Part shown: positions 1-9,165 of the stretch, piece by piece | Numbering within the stretch: the first letter of the stretch is position 1 | How the letters are laid out: each line of letters opens with the position of its first letter | Source of the DNA: Luteolibacter sp. Y139 | Lineage (GTDB): Bacteria > Verrucomicrobiota > Verrucomicrobiia > Verrucomicrobiales > Akkermansiaceae | NCBI RefSeq assembly: GCF_038066715.1 | Contig: NZ_JBBUKT010000003.1 | Location: 496,001-560,000, forward strand | DNA length: 64,000 nucleotides | Direction: 5' to 3' | Notes under the pieces: generated by a model | The model's input: the letters and a program-made list of their open reading frames with translations, nothing else | Databases searched by the model: none | What the model was told of the DNA's origin: nothing | Program-made: the position numbers and the translations under genes

Positions 1-786
1 CGATACCGTCACATGGCCGGCCGCCGCCAGGCCGAGCGTGATCGTGTGCGCGGCGGTGAACGCGAGCGATTGCGCGAGTAACGGCTTCCAACGCCGCCTG
101 AGCAAGAAGATCCCGAGCACGAAGAGGATGTGATCGAAGCCACGCGGCACCACGTGCACCACGCCTTGCTCGAAGGCGACCACCACCGGTGAATGGCCTT
201 CGGCGACCTTCTCGCCGGTGCCCTCCTTCAATACGACCTCTCCTCCCGGCGCGACGGTCAGGTAGGTCGCATCACCTGCGCCCGGAAACTTCACCACCAG
301 ATCCGGATGATCTCCTCCAGCCATCGCGATCGTGACTTTGCCCGGCGTGCTCGCCAGCGGCCGGAGCCGCACGTGAAAGTAGGCGCCGTCATTCAGCAGC
401 GAGGGGAAATCCGGCGGGGTCGAATCGAAGTCAGGGAAGCTTGCTTGCCATTCGATCTTAGCCCCGCCCGAGCGAAGGGTGAGCGACTCCTCCAGGTAGC
501 GCTTCGCTTCCGCGGTCAGGCGCGTCTGCTCCGCGGCTGGCAATGCCACCAGCCAATCCCGGGTAGGCTGCGGTGCCCCGGCATCACGGCGAAGCACCGG
601 GTCCGCATAGCCGGCATCGAAGAGGATCTCCAGCTCCCACGTCTCTCCCGTATTGTGAAACTCTCCATAGAGCTGCTTCACCACGTGCGCCGCCAGCGGC
701 TGAAGCCATCCGGCTAACAGGAATAGCACCGCCACGAGACGTCCCGCGTACCGGGTTTGAGGGGCGTGGGGCGGAGGCAAACTCAT
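1..786 (-). CDS. HupE/UreJ-family membrane protein, 3' part missing
   Basis: The frame is open for 262 codons from the ATG at 784-786 to the window edge, so the C-terminus is missing. A hydrophobic N-terminus (about residues 14-33, VAVLFLLAGWLQPLAA) looks like a signal peptide and is followed by a soluble, probably periplasmic domain. Near residues 220-260 come FDHILFVLGIFLLRRR and SLAFTAAHTITLGLAAAG, the pattern of the first two membrane helices of HupE/UreJ-type proteins with their conserved His and Asp. Family members are linked to nickel or cobalt supply for hydrogenase and urease, but isolated copies like this one have no proven role. The gene is divergent from the GH95 gene. The family call is fairly firm; the substrate is unknown. 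Confidence 0.75.
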   Translation of the reverse strand, partial: MSLPPPHAPQTRYAGRLVAVLFLLAGWLQPLAAHVVKQLYGEFHNTGETWELEILFDAGYADPVLRRDAGAPQPTRDWLVALPAAEQTRLTAEAKRYLEESLTLRSGGAKIEWQASFPDFDSTPPDFPSLLNDGAYFHVRLRPLASTPGKVTIAMAGGDHPDLVVKFPGAGDATYLTVAPGGEVVLKEGTGEKVAEGHSPVVVAFEQGVVHVVPRGFDHILFVLGIFLLRRRWKPLLAQSLAFTAAHTITLGLAAAGHVTVS

Positions 787-929
787 GGGTCGGCACAGGT
801 CATCCGCACGCGGTGGGGTTCAGCAAGACAGATTTCTCCATGGCGTCATGCTTTCCACGGTGAACGCGGCGGCTTTTCCTCGAAAAGCCCGCATTCGAAG
901 ACATAGATCGGAACCGCACCCCGCTCTCC

Positions 930-3620
930 ATGAAGCCTCTTCTTTCTCTCGTGCTGGTCACCGCCGCCTCGGCGGGACCCTTGGAAATCCGCTACGACCG
1001 ACCTCCCGCAGGCATGGGCTCGGGCGGCGGCGAGGCATCGATGAGCGATGCGAGCACCGCCACCTCGTCCGGCTGGGAAAGCAGTGCCCAACCGGTCGGC
1101 AATGGCCGCATCGGCGCGATGATCTTCGGCGGCACGAACAAGGAGCGCATCCAGTTCAACGACATCACTCTCTGGACCGGCGGCGACAATCCGTCCGGCG
1201 GCTACGATGTGAATGACTTCGGTTGCTACCAGAATTTCGGCGATCTGTTCATCGAGCTCGATGGCGCTGGCGGCAATCATCCGCCCGGCACCTGCACCAG
1301 TGGTCATGTCCCCTATCATTCGAACGAGAACGCCGCGGCGGCTGCCGATGGCAACGCTTCCACCAAGTGGTGTGTCGAGCCGAAGGGCAAGGACGTGGTC
1401 TGGCAGATCGAGCTACCGGATCCCGAGGTGATCGGCACCTACGCCTTCACCTCTGGCAATGACGTGCCGGAACGCGATCCACAACAATGGCGGCTGGAAG
1501 GCTCGGCCGATGGCAAGTCATGGAGCCTGCTTCACGAGATGAAGGACCAGAAGCCCTTCGCGAATCGTGGCGAAACCAAGACCTTCATGCTTCCAGCAGG
1601 TGGCAAGCGGGCACCGCTCAAGCACTACCGCCTGACATTCCCGCCGAACCCCGGCGTCAGCCATTTCCAACTCGCCGAAATCACCCTCGGCAACCCACCC
1701 GTCACGCCGGAGAACTACTCGCGCTCGCTCGATCTCTCGACCGGCATTCACACCGTCACCTGGAAATCGGGCGACGCCACCATCACCCGCGAAACCTTCG
1801 CCAGCCACGCAGACGATGTGATCGTGGTGAACTTCCGTTCGACCGGGAAGCTGAGCGGCAAGGTCCGGCTCGCGGGTGCTCACGGCGACACCACCAGCGC
1901 GAATGCCAGCGCGCTCACTTTCACCGGCCAGCTTTCTAACAAGCTCCGCTATGCCGCCCGCGCCGCGGCGACCACCGATGGTGGTGCGCTGGCTTCGAAG
2001 GAAGACTCGCTCACCTTCCGTGACACCGGCACGCTCACCTTGATCCTCTCCGCTGGCACCGACTACGCGATGGACCCCGCGAAGAAATTCCGCTTCGGTG
2101 CCGATCCAGCGGAGACGACCGCCGCCAAGTCGAAAGCCGCACTCTCCCACAAGTACGACGACCTCCATAGCCGCCACGTCACCGAGTTCCAAAAGCTCAT
2201 GGGCCGCGTCACCTTCGACCTCGGCACGCCCAAGGAAGGCGATATCAAGTCCCGCCTCCAAGCCTACAAGAAAGGCGCCGAGGACCCGGCACTCGAAGCG
2301 CTGATGTTCCAGTATGGCCGCTACCTGCTGCTCTCCTCCTCCCGGAATTCGCTGCCAGCCAATTTACAAGGCCTGTGGAACGACAGCAACAAGCCCGCGT
2401 GGTTCGCCGACTACCACACCAACATCAACATCCAGATGAACTACTGGCAGGCCGAGCCGGCAAACCTCGCCGAGTGCGCGAAGCCGCTGCACGACTGGGT
2501 AATCGCCTCCATCCCCGGCAGCCGTGCTGCCACCGTGAAGGACTTCGGCGAAAAGACCCCGGGCTGGACCATGCGCACCTCGGTGAATCCCTTCGGCGGC
2601 AATGGCTGGGAGTGGAACCTGCCATCGTCCGCGTGGCTCGCGCGGCATTTCTGGGAACACTACGCCTTCACCGGCGATGCGGAGTTCCTCAGGGAAAAAG
2701 CCTGGCCCATCTTCAAGGACGTCTCGGAATTCTGGCTCGATCATCTGGTGGAGAAAGACGGCAAGCTCGTGGTTCCGAAAGGCTGGTCGCCCGAGCACGG
2801 TCCACGCGAAGATGGCGTGGCTCACGACCAGGAGATCGTGTGGGATCTCTTCACCTTCACGCTCGACGCCGCAAAGGAACTCAAGATCGACGATGCGCTG
2901 ACCAAGAAGATCGCCGCGGCGAAGGAGAAACTGTTAGGCCCACAGATCGGTTCATGGGGCCAGCTCATGGAGTGGACCACCGAGCGGCCGGATCTTGAAA
3001 AAAGCGGCCACCGCCACACCTCCCACCTCTACGCCGTCTATCCCGGCAACCAGATCAGCGTCAGCCGCACCCCGGAACTCGCGAAGGCCGCCGCAGTATC
3101 GCTGGAGAAACGCGGCACCTCCGGCGATTCGCGCCGCTCGTGGACCTGGGCATGGCGCACCGCCCTGTGGGCCCGCCTCGGTGAAGGCGACAAGGCGCAG
3201 TCAATGATCCGCGGCCTGCTCACTCACAACACACTCGATAACCTCTTCACCACTCACCCGCCCTTCCAGATCGATGGCAACCTCGGCATCACCGTCGGCA
3301 TCTGCGAGATGCTCGTGCAATCCCACGCCGGCGAAGTCGCGATCCTGCCAACCCTCCCAAAAGGTTGGCCCACCGGTTCCTACAAGGGCCTGCGCGCCCG
3401 CGGCGGCTTCGAGGTGGATGCCTCGTGGAAAGATGGCAAGCTCACCGAATCGACCCTGAAGTCCCTGTTAGGAAACGAGCTGGTGCTTCGCCTCCCCGGC
3501 AACCCCGCAAAGATCACGCTCACCCGCGGCGACGGCAAAGCCGCTGAGCTCAATGCCAAGGACGGCGTATTCTGCTTTCCCACCACGAAGGGCGAGAGCT
3601 ACCGGATCTCGATGCCGTAA
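930..3620 (+). CDS. Glycoside hydrolase family 95 (alpha-L-fucosidase/galactosidase-like), secreted
   Basis: The 896-residue protein begins with a short signal peptide (MKPLLSLVLVTAASA). The GH95 N-terminal sheet starts near residue 48 (QPVGNGRIGAMIFGG, NDITLWTGG). An inserted segment at about 125-255 resembles an F5/8 type C (CBM32-like) galactose-binding domain. The (alpha/alpha)6 catalytic core covers about 410-800. By analogy with bifidobacterial AfcA, Asn498 and Asn500 in TNINIQMNYW, Glu622 in WSPEHGP and Asp782 in PPFQIDGN are the expected catalytic residues. The enzyme would remove alpha-linked fucose or galactose from algal, mucin or plant glycans by inversion. It is monocistronic and faces a convergent surface-protein gene across a hairpin. 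No clear ribosome binding site is seen. The family is secure; fucose versus galactose specificity cannot be read from sequence. Confidence 0.92.
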   Translation: MKPLLSLVLVTAASAGPLEIRYDRPPAGMGSGGGEASMSDASTATSSGWESSAQPVGNGRIGAMIFGGTNKERIQFNDITLWTGGDNPSGGYDVNDFGCYQNFGDLFIELDGAGGNHPPGTCTSGHVPYHSNENAAAAADGNASTKWCVEPKGKDVVWQIELPDPEVIGTYAFTSGNDVPERDPQQWRLEGSADGKSWSLLHEMKDQKPFANRGETKTFMLPAGGKRAPLKHYRLTFPPNPGVSHFQLAEITLGNPPVTPENYSRSLDLSTGIHTVTWKSGDATITRETFASHADDVIVVNFRSTGKLSGKVRLAGAHGDTTSANASALTFTGQLSNKLRYAARAAATTDGGALASKEDSLTFRDTGTLTLILSAGTDYAMDPAKKFRFGADPAETTAAKSKAALSHKYDDLHSRHVTEFQKLMGRVTFDLGTPKEGDIKSRLQAYKKGAEDPALEALMFQYGRYLLLSSSRNSLPANLQGLWNDSNKPAWFADYHTNINIQMNYWQAEPANLAECAKPLHDWVIASIPGSRAATVKDFGEKTPGWTMRTSVNPFGGNGWEWNLPSSAWLARHFWEHYAFTGDAEFLREKAWPIFKDVSEFWLDHLVEKDGKLVVPKGWSPEHGPREDGVAHDQEIVWDLFTFTLDAAKELKIDDALTKKIAAAKEKLLGPQIGSWGQLMEWTTERPDLEKSGHRHTSHLYAVYPGNQISVSRTPELAKAAAVSLEKRGTSGDSRRSWTWAWRTALWARLGEGDKAQSMIRGLLTHNTLDNLFTTHPPFQIDGNLGITVGICEMLVQSHAGEVAILPTLPKGWPTGSYKGLRARGGFEVDASWKDGKLTESTLKSLLGNELVLRLPGNPAKITLTRGDGKAAELNAKDGVFCFPTTKGESYRISMP

Positions 3621-3629
3621 GGCAAAGAA

Positions 3630-3651
3630 GCACCGGCCCTGTGGCCGGTGC
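3630..3651. terminator. Hairpin between convergent genes, probable bidirectional terminator
   Basis: A perfect 9-bp stem (GCACCGGCC / GGCCGGTGC) closes a 4-base loop ten bases after the GH95 stop codon. It also lies 29 bases beyond the stop of the opposing gene. It is followed on the plus strand by an AT-rich stretch without a strong T run, so termination is plausible but not textbook. Confidence 0.6.
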
Positions 3652-3680
3652 CATATAACCCAATTATTACCCAGAAAAAC

Positions 3681-6600
3681 TCAGTTCTCCGTGCCACTCA
3701 CCCGGACGAACTTCCTCGCCCCGGCAACCGGCACCGTCGCTTCCATGCGCGTGTAGTCCACTGGCACTCCGCTCTGATCAACAGCGGCCGCAGGCGTGAC
3801 GCCACTCACAGGCCAAGTCACCTCGGTCATCGTGGTGCTCTCCTGAAGCTGATAGCTCGCACCGCTGTTCCGCTGCTTCCAGCGGACGATGAGGTTCGAT
3901 CCACTGGCAACCGCCTGCACCAGCGAACCATCATTGCTCACCGGCGACGTGCCGAAGAGGTATTCGACTTCATTGGTGAAGCCATCGTGATCGGGATCGT
4001 CCGTACGTTCGCGATCATCGGGATTCGCGATCTGCGACGACCAAGCGTCGTAAGGATTCACCGCACCTCCGGTAACAACCAGCAAGGTCCCCGTGCCCTC
4101 CAGCCGGTCGCTCTCATGAGCCGCGCCGGAACCCACCGCACCCCACACGCCGGCCGCCACCTGGACACCCGCAAGCGTGAGCGTGTCGATGGTATCCTGC
4201 GCACCATGCGTGAGCCGGAGCAGTGCCCCGGCGGCCACGGTCACATCGCTGTCATCCGCGAAGAACGGAGCCGCGACAATGAGACGCCCACCATTGACGG
4301 TGGTATTACCGGTGTAGCCGACATTCCCGGGCGTGGCCGCGGCATTCAGTGTGATGTCATTGCCGAAGACCTTCGTGACATTTGCAGCGCCAGTGATCGG
4401 GCCGCTGAACACCATCGCTCCGCCGGCAGCATCAAGGCTGACATTGCCTTGAAGGGCTATCGCCCCGGTCCACGTTCCAGTGCCATTACCCTGGTTGTGG
4501 AGCGTACCGCCGCTTTCCACCGTGACCGGAGTCGGGATGGAAAGCGCGCCATAGGTGCCAACGCGCGCACCACTCTTCACGACCACGGTGCCAGTCGCAC
4601 CGCCCCACGCATTCGCCGTGTTCTCCGCCCAGACAGTGCCCGAGTTGATCACGTAGTGGATGGAAGTGCCGCTGGCATCCCCGCGGAAGCCCATGTCGCA
4701 CGAGCCGGTCTTGGTCAGCGTGTGTCCATTGCCGGTGATCGTCCCACCCGGGGCGATATCGAAACGGCCGGCATTGCTGCCGATGGCGGCATCCCCTGTA
4801 AGCGTCAGGTTCTTCACGCTGGTGGTGGCGAACAACCCGGTCACCGAGGAATTGACGATCGCTCCCGCGCCGCCCGGCCCGCTGCCAGCCAGCGTGTAGG
4901 AGTGAAGGGCACCCGGGCCCTTGCCATTGAGGTCCACTTGGGCACCTGCGGCGACCGTGATGCCGGAGCTGGCGCCAAACGAGGCAGTGTCCCCCATCTT
5001 CAGCACCCCGGAATTCACGGCGATCGGACCGGTGAAGGAACTCGTCGCACCGCCAAGGGTCACGGTGCCCGTGCCATTCACCGCGAAGCCGGTGCCGCCG
5101 GCAAAGCCCGAGCCCGAGCCATCGATGAGCCAATCCTGCGTCCCCGCAAACGACACGGTGCCGGCCTGGATATTCCCGGTGAGAAGTACGGTGGTCACCG
5201 TACTCGCGTCCCCGAAGGCAACATTGTCGCCCCCGGCAAAAGCCACGGTCGTGTTCGACGCGTCCTTGAAATTGAGATCCGGCGCGGCATTCCCCCAGAA
5301 CGGGCTCTCGGCTCCGGTCCACGTGAGATTGCGGGCCACCGGCGGCGGACCCACGCGGATGACGCCGGTGCCGGTGAAGTGAACGTCATCGATATTCTGC
5401 GCATTGGAAGACGATGAACCCCAGGTCCCTGACGTCTTGACCGAATTGCCGATCTTGAGCTCATGCACGATGTCCTCGATCCCGTGCGACAGATCGACCA
5501 AACCATTCGCACCGATCGTCAGCGTGCTGTCGTCATTGAGGAAAGCCGTGTTGAAGGTCAGCACGCCCGCCGTGACGGTGGTATTCCCGGAATAGGTGCA
5601 GACGCCCGTGAGCACCAGCGTGCCTTCGCCCAGCTTCTCCAGGCCACCGCTGCCGGACATCACATTGGTGATCGTCGCGGTGTTGCCATCGGTGTCGAAT
5701 TTCAAGCCACCCGCCTGAAGGTCGACGAAAGCCCCTTGGAAGAAGTTCGCGCTATTCGCGTGGGCCACGGCTTTCACCGTTCCGCCATTGGCGTGGATCA
5801 CATTCGCAGTCGCGCTTGCCGCCACCGAACTGGAACCGAGGCGAATCGAGCCGGTTGCTATCGTTCCACCATTGAGATTCACGATGCCAACGATCGTGCT
5901 CCCCGCATTCTCACCACCGAGGGTGATGTGATCCGCCTTCAAGGTGGCGGTGCCGGAAATCGTCACCGTGCCCTTGTTGTTCGCCGTGTTGCCGAATTGC
6001 CCGGCCGACAGGGCATACGTGGCGGCGTTGAATTGAGCCGTGTCGCTCAGGGTGAGGTTGCCGCTGCCACCGTTGTTGCCGAGGTAGATGTTGGCAGTCC
6101 CGGTGCCATTGGCATTCAGGATCGCATCACCGGACAGCGTGATGTTTCCCGTGCCGCCATTCTGCGAGCCGATGCGGAACTGCGGCGAATTCGTGCTGAA
6201 GGTCCCGCCGGTCATCAGGATGCCGCCCGTGCCACCACTGGCAGTGCCGAGCTGGACCTGCCCCGTACCGGTGTGACTGAAGCTGCCAGAGGAGGCTGTG
6301 ATCGCTCCATTCGCACCGCCCGCAACCCCGATCGTGATGTTGGCACCGCTGAAGGTGGCCGCGCCACCAGTCACATTGAAGCGAGCGTTCGTGCCATTGC
6401 CCCACGGGAAGGCCGCCGTCGCGAGCGTCCCGCCACTCAGATTGAAAGTGGGATTGCGCGAACCTCCCGCCCCGCCGAAGCCCAGCGAATTCAGCGTGAG
6501 CGCGCCGCCGCTTTGATTGAAAGTGGTGGCGCCGCTGGTCAGGTTCAGGTTGAGCGCATTGAGCGTGATGGTGTCGTTGAAATTGATCACCGAGCCGCTG

Positions 6601-6812
6601 CCATCGGAGGTGGCATTGTCGGCCGCGCCGCTCGGCACATTGACGCCGCCGGTCCAGTTCGCCGGAGTGCTGTAGCTGCCGGTGGTCCCGGCAATCCAGG
6701 AGTTGCTGACGGCAAAGGCGCTGCCGCCGGAAAGGGCCAGAGTGGTAGCGAGTCGCAGCAGGCTCGCGCGGGTTTGGAGATACGAGGTGGCTTTCATGGG
6801 TTCGGAATTCAT
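3681..6812 (-). CDS. Autotransporter-associated beta-strand repeat surface protein
   Basis: From the ATG at 6812 the protein has 1043 residues. An ATG 15 bases later (6797) is an equally good start; the open frame runs further upstream to 7070 but that part is Arg-rich and unlike protein. The N-terminus has the verrucomicrobial pattern of basic residues, RASLLRL, then a hydrophobic stretch ending ALSGGSAFA, so it is exported. Most of the length is Gly/Thr/Asn-rich beta-helix repeats, including passenger-type motifs (LEKLGEGTLVLTG, TYSGNTTVTAGVL). Near the C-terminus DPDHDGFTNEVEYLFGTSP resembles a calcium-binding thrombospondin-3 motif, followed by a small beta domain common at the ends of verrucomicrobial secreted proteins. 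No outer-membrane beta-barrel is present. It is probably a surface or matrix protein with no predicted enzymatic activity. Confidence 0.82.
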   Translation of the reverse strand: MNSEPMKATSYLQTRASLLRLATTLALSGGSAFAVSNSWIAGTTGSYSTPANWTGGVNVPSGAADNATSDGSGSVINFNDTITLNALNLNLTSGATTFNQSGGALTLNSLGFGGAGGSRNPTFNLSGGTLATAAFPWGNGTNARFNVTGGAATFSGANITIGVAGGANGAITASSGSFSHTGTGQVQLGTASGGTGGILMTGGTFSTNSPQFRIGSQNGGTGNITLSGDAILNANGTGTANIYLGNNGGSGNLTLSDTAQFNAATYALSAGQFGNTANNKGTVTISGTATLKADHITLGGENAGSTIVGIVNLNGGTIATGSIRLGSSSVAASATANVIHANGGTVKAVAHANSANFFQGAFVDLQAGGLKFDTDGNTATITNVMSGSGGLEKLGEGTLVLTGVCTYSGNTTVTAGVLTFNTAFLNDDSTLTIGANGLVDLSHGIEDIVHELKIGNSVKTSGTWGSSSSNAQNIDDVHFTGTGVIRVGPPPVARNLTWTGAESPFWGNAAPDLNFKDASNTTVAFAGGDNVAFGDASTVTTVLLTGNIQAGTVSFAGTQDWLIDGSGSGFAGGTGFAVNGTGTVTLGGATSSFTGPIAVNSGVLKMGDTASFGASSGITVAAGAQVDLNGKGPGALHSYTLAGSGPGGAGAIVNSSVTGLFATTSVKNLTLTGDAAIGSNAGRFDIAPGGTITGNGHTLTKTGSCDMGFRGDASGTSIHYVINSGTVWAENTANAWGGATGTVVVKSGARVGTYGALSIPTPVTVESGGTLHNQGNGTGTWTGAIALQGNVSLDAAGGAMVFSGPITGAANVTKVFGNDITLNAAATPGNVGYTGNTTVNGGRLIVAAPFFADDSDVTVAAGALLRLTHGAQDTIDTLTLAGVQVAAGVWGAVGSGAAHESDRLEGTGTLLVVTGGAVNPYDAWSSQIANPDDRERTDDPDHDGFTNEVEYLFGTSPVSNDGSLVQAVASGSNLIVRWKQRNSGASYQLQESTTMTEVTWPVSGVTPAAAVDQSGVPVDYTRMEATVPVAGARKFVRVSGTEN

Positions 6813-7150
6813 GCGCTGGAAAAAGGCGCGGGGTTCTTGGGGTCGGGTCTGAGGAAATCCCGCGGACCTTGTCTTCAGGTGGGCCAGTGAAGACGTTTGG
6901 GCGGTCAGGGGACTGGGACCAGAGTCACGCCCGACCCCCGGCTGGCAACCGAACGACCTTTTTGCGGCCCGTTTCCGGCCACTTTCCCGCCCGCCACCCG
7001 AAAACAGCCGATTTTCAATCACTCGCCCGAGTGATTCCCTCCACCTCACCCCTCGCGTCAGGCACTCCATTCCTCATCAGAGGATATGCGCACTAACGGA
7101 TCACTCACGCGGTGGCACTCGACGGTCTAAAGGAGTAGGAAGACGACGCC
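6813..7150. other. Divergent intergenic region
   Basis: No gene is visible between the surface-protein start and the start at 7151. The right end carries AGGAGTAGGA (7131-7140), which provides a Shine-Dalgarno match ten bases before the ATG at 7151. Promoters for both divergent genes should lie here, but I cannot point to convincing -35/-10 boxes. Confidence 0.4.
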
Positions 7151-7711
7151 ATGAGAACCACTACTTCTGCGACCGTGGGGGCGGTCGGCTTGGTCGACTG
7201 GCTCAAGCAACACACACCCCGATTTTCACTCGCCATCGGTGCCAACTGCGGCTGCGACGTCTCGCGGCTCGGCCGGCAAATCTGCGAGCATCTCAACCGC
7301 CGCGACCCCGCGATCCAGGGCCGCTTCCGCGCCTTCGACGCCGAGGAAATCCGCCAGCTCGCCGGCGATCCCTTCTGGCGTCAATCCGTGCTCGCCGCCG
7401 CGAGGAGCGAGACCCCGGACAAGCCGGAGTTCCGCTGTGACTACGAGGCCATGACGCGTGACATCGCAGCCTTCGGCGGAGCCGTGCTTTCCGGCGAAAC
7501 GGCGATCGAGACCACCGCCGACCTCGACAACGTCTTCCGCGTCTCGCTCTCGCACTGCGACCGCTGCTGCCCGCAAACCGAGCTGATCCTCGATCCCGAC
7601 GGCTTCACCCACGAAGGCCTCGCCGCCGTCATCGCCAAGCGCTTCACGCAATGGTGCGAAAAAAAAGCCACGCGAAAACCGCACGTATCACGGGACACGG
7701 TCTTCGCGTGA
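7151..7711 (+). CDS. Hypothetical protein, 186 residues
   Basis: The frame has codon use typical of the window (GC-rich third positions) and a good AGGA ribosome binding site ten bases upstream. The protein is soluble. Its early segment FSLAIGANCGCDVSRLGRQICEHL loosely recalls the nucleotide-binding start of cytidylate-kinase-like proteins, but no proper P-loop is seen, so I do not assign that function. Cysteine pairs occur at CGC near residue 35 and in HCDRCC near residue 137. It ends seven bases from the end of the convergent SLOG/SLATT gene. It could be a single-gene locus or an accessory of that neighbour. The opposite-strand frame is a shadow. Confidence 0.65.
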   Translation: MRTTTSATVGAVGLVDWLKQHTPRFSLAIGANCGCDVSRLGRQICEHLNRRDPAIQGRFRAFDAEEIRQLAGDPFWRQSVLAAARSETPDKPEFRCDYEAMTRDIAAFGGAVLSGETAIETTADLDNVFRVSLSHCDRCCPQTELILDPDGFTHEGLAAVIAKRFTQWCEKKATRKPHVSRDTVFA

Positions 7712-7717
7712 GGAAGA

Positions 7718-9160
7718 TCACTTCCTCCCCCGCGTCCCCGACCATTCCCACAGCTCCGTCAGCAGTAGCCGCTCGCTCGACGCGACCACACGAGCCGCCG
7801 TGGTGAAACACTTCGCCTCCGCCAACTCGGCGCGCTTCTCTTTCAATCGTTCCACCATCTGCCGGTAAAGCCCCGCCCGCCGCTTGTGCTCGAACAGCGG
7901 GACCATCGCTAGGCACCATGCCGCGATCGCCGGCAGCACCACCGGCAGGAAAGACAACAGAACTCGATCCACCGCAGCAGGCACCTGCCACTTGAAGACA
8001 CCTCTGAAAATCGCCGCCGCCCCGAACAGCATCGCACCCGTCGAAGCGATGCGGAATGCGGTCTGGAAAACCCTCAGCCGCCGCGCTGCCAACTCTCCCT
8101 TCGCGTCAAGGTAGCCGATCTGCCCATCCAGCCGCTGCTTCAGATAGTGGTCGCGCTCCGTTTGCCACGGCTCCCGCTCGCCGATCATCTGCCACGCCGC
8201 GCTGCGCAGGAAGGCGGCATCATCGTGAAACAACTCCGCCGCGAACGGCCGCAGCGGCGGCGCGAATGCATGCGATGCCATCAGCGACCTCAGCAACTCC
8301 GCGCGCAGCCGATCATCCACCCACTGGTTATTGATCCGCAGCCGCGCCCCCACCCACGGCAGACACGCGGCCAAGACCACGATCCCGAATTTCACCACCG
8401 CCGCCAGATCCGCCCCGGGACCAAAGACCGCCAGCACCCCGGCAATCACCGTCGCGCATTGGTTCAGTGTGATTGATCCCGCCGCAAACCAGCGTGACCG
8501 CGGCGCACCACGCACCGCACGACGATCCAGCTCCGCGAACAAACGCTCGATCCCCGGCGCCGCGGGCAACTTCTCTATGACCTCATCACTCCACGGCAGA
8601 GGCACACGACTCTCCAGTGCCCCCATCCGCGCCGTTTCGGCGTCGATGATCCGGTACGGCACGCCACGCTCGCGCGATTCGGTCACGCTTTCCGCCGTGC
8701 CCCCGATGCCGCGAGCCGCTTGCCCGTCCCACAGGAAAAGCATCGCATCGCACACATCCAGGATCTCACGCGCCGCGAGGTGATACGCCTCGGGCGCCAC
8801 TTCATTGCCCGGCGCGATCTCCACGTTCGCCGCGCCATCGATGATCGCCTTCGCCTTGGCCCACTCCACCTCATCCTCGAAGTCCTCGCGAAAGCGCTCC
8901 TCCGGAAACGGCAGCACCACACTGTAGGCCAGCCCAAGCTCACGGCACACTTCCAGGAAGATCAAATCCGCCCCAGCCGCCGCACTTGAGCGTCCGGTGA
9001 CAACACCATCCAAGTCATCACGGAACTCCTTCAACGCCGTCACGATCGCCGCCTTCACTGCCACCGGATCCACAATCCGCCGGTGCCCCGCGAAGCCAAT
9101 GATCCACACCCGCCGAAAAGCGGCTCCATCATCTACCATCTGCGATCTACGATCTCCCAT
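7718..9160 (-). CDS. SLOG-domain and tandem SLATT membrane protein (putative conflict sensor/effector)
   Basis: This 480-residue protein follows the patatin gene and its start overlaps that gene's end (a TTG at 9169 and an ATG at 9139 are alternatives). The N-terminal half (about 19-175) has a Rossmann-like SLOG pattern: IIGFAGHRR, a GADLIFLEVCRELG helix, VVLPFPEE, and ILDVCDAMLFLWDG. The C-terminal half has two two-helix membrane modules (about 232-271 and 371-422), each followed by a charged helix such as DDRLRAELLRSL. That is the layout of SLATT effectors, which comparative genomics pairs with nucleotide-sensing domains in bacterial conflict systems. The inferred role is nucleotide binding by the SLOG part that triggers membrane disruption. 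The domain call comes from pattern recognition, so a profile search is the needed test. Confidence 0.65.
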   Translation of the reverse strand: MGDRRSQMVDDGAAFRRVWIIGFAGHRRIVDPVAVKAAIVTALKEFRDDLDGVVTGRSSAAAGADLIFLEVCRELGLAYSVVLPFPEERFREDFEDEVEWAKAKAIIDGAANVEIAPGNEVAPEAYHLAAREILDVCDAMLFLWDGQAARGIGGTAESVTESRERGVPYRIIDAETARMGALESRVPLPWSDEVIEKLPAAPGIERLFAELDRRAVRGAPRSRWFAAGSITLNQCATVIAGVLAVFGPGADLAAVVKFGIVVLAACLPWVGARLRINNQWVDDRLRAELLRSLMASHAFAPPLRPFAAELFHDDAAFLRSAAWQMIGEREPWQTERDHYLKQRLDGQIGYLDAKGELAARRLRVFQTAFRIASTGAMLFGAAAIFRGVFKWQVPAAVDRVLLSFLPVVLPAIAAWCLAMVPLFEHKRRAGLYRQMVERLKEKRAELAEAKCFTTAARVVASSERLLLTELWEWSGTRGRK

Positions 9161-9165
9161 CTCAA
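9131..9165. repeat. Five degenerate heptanucleotide repeats (ATCTNNN)
   Basis: On the plus strand the units are ATCTACC, ATCTGCG, ATCTACG, ATCTCCC and ATCTCAA, in exact 7-base register. They span the stop of the patatin gene and the alternative starts of the SLOG/SLATT gene. Because seven is not a multiple of three, gain or loss of a unit would change the reading frame between the upstream TTG start and the rest of the gene. The units are not identical, which lowers the expected slippage rate. Confidence 0.6.

Noticed and set aside
3648-6890. Two long plus-strand frames (589 and 475 codons) over the first repeat protein
   Set aside because: Shadows in a GC-rich gene; Arg/His-rich and without any known pattern. 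The minus-strand gene has a signal peptide and repeats.
7226-7684. 152-codon minus-strand frame opposite the 7151 gene
   Set aside because: The plus-strand frame has a ribosome binding site and better composition.
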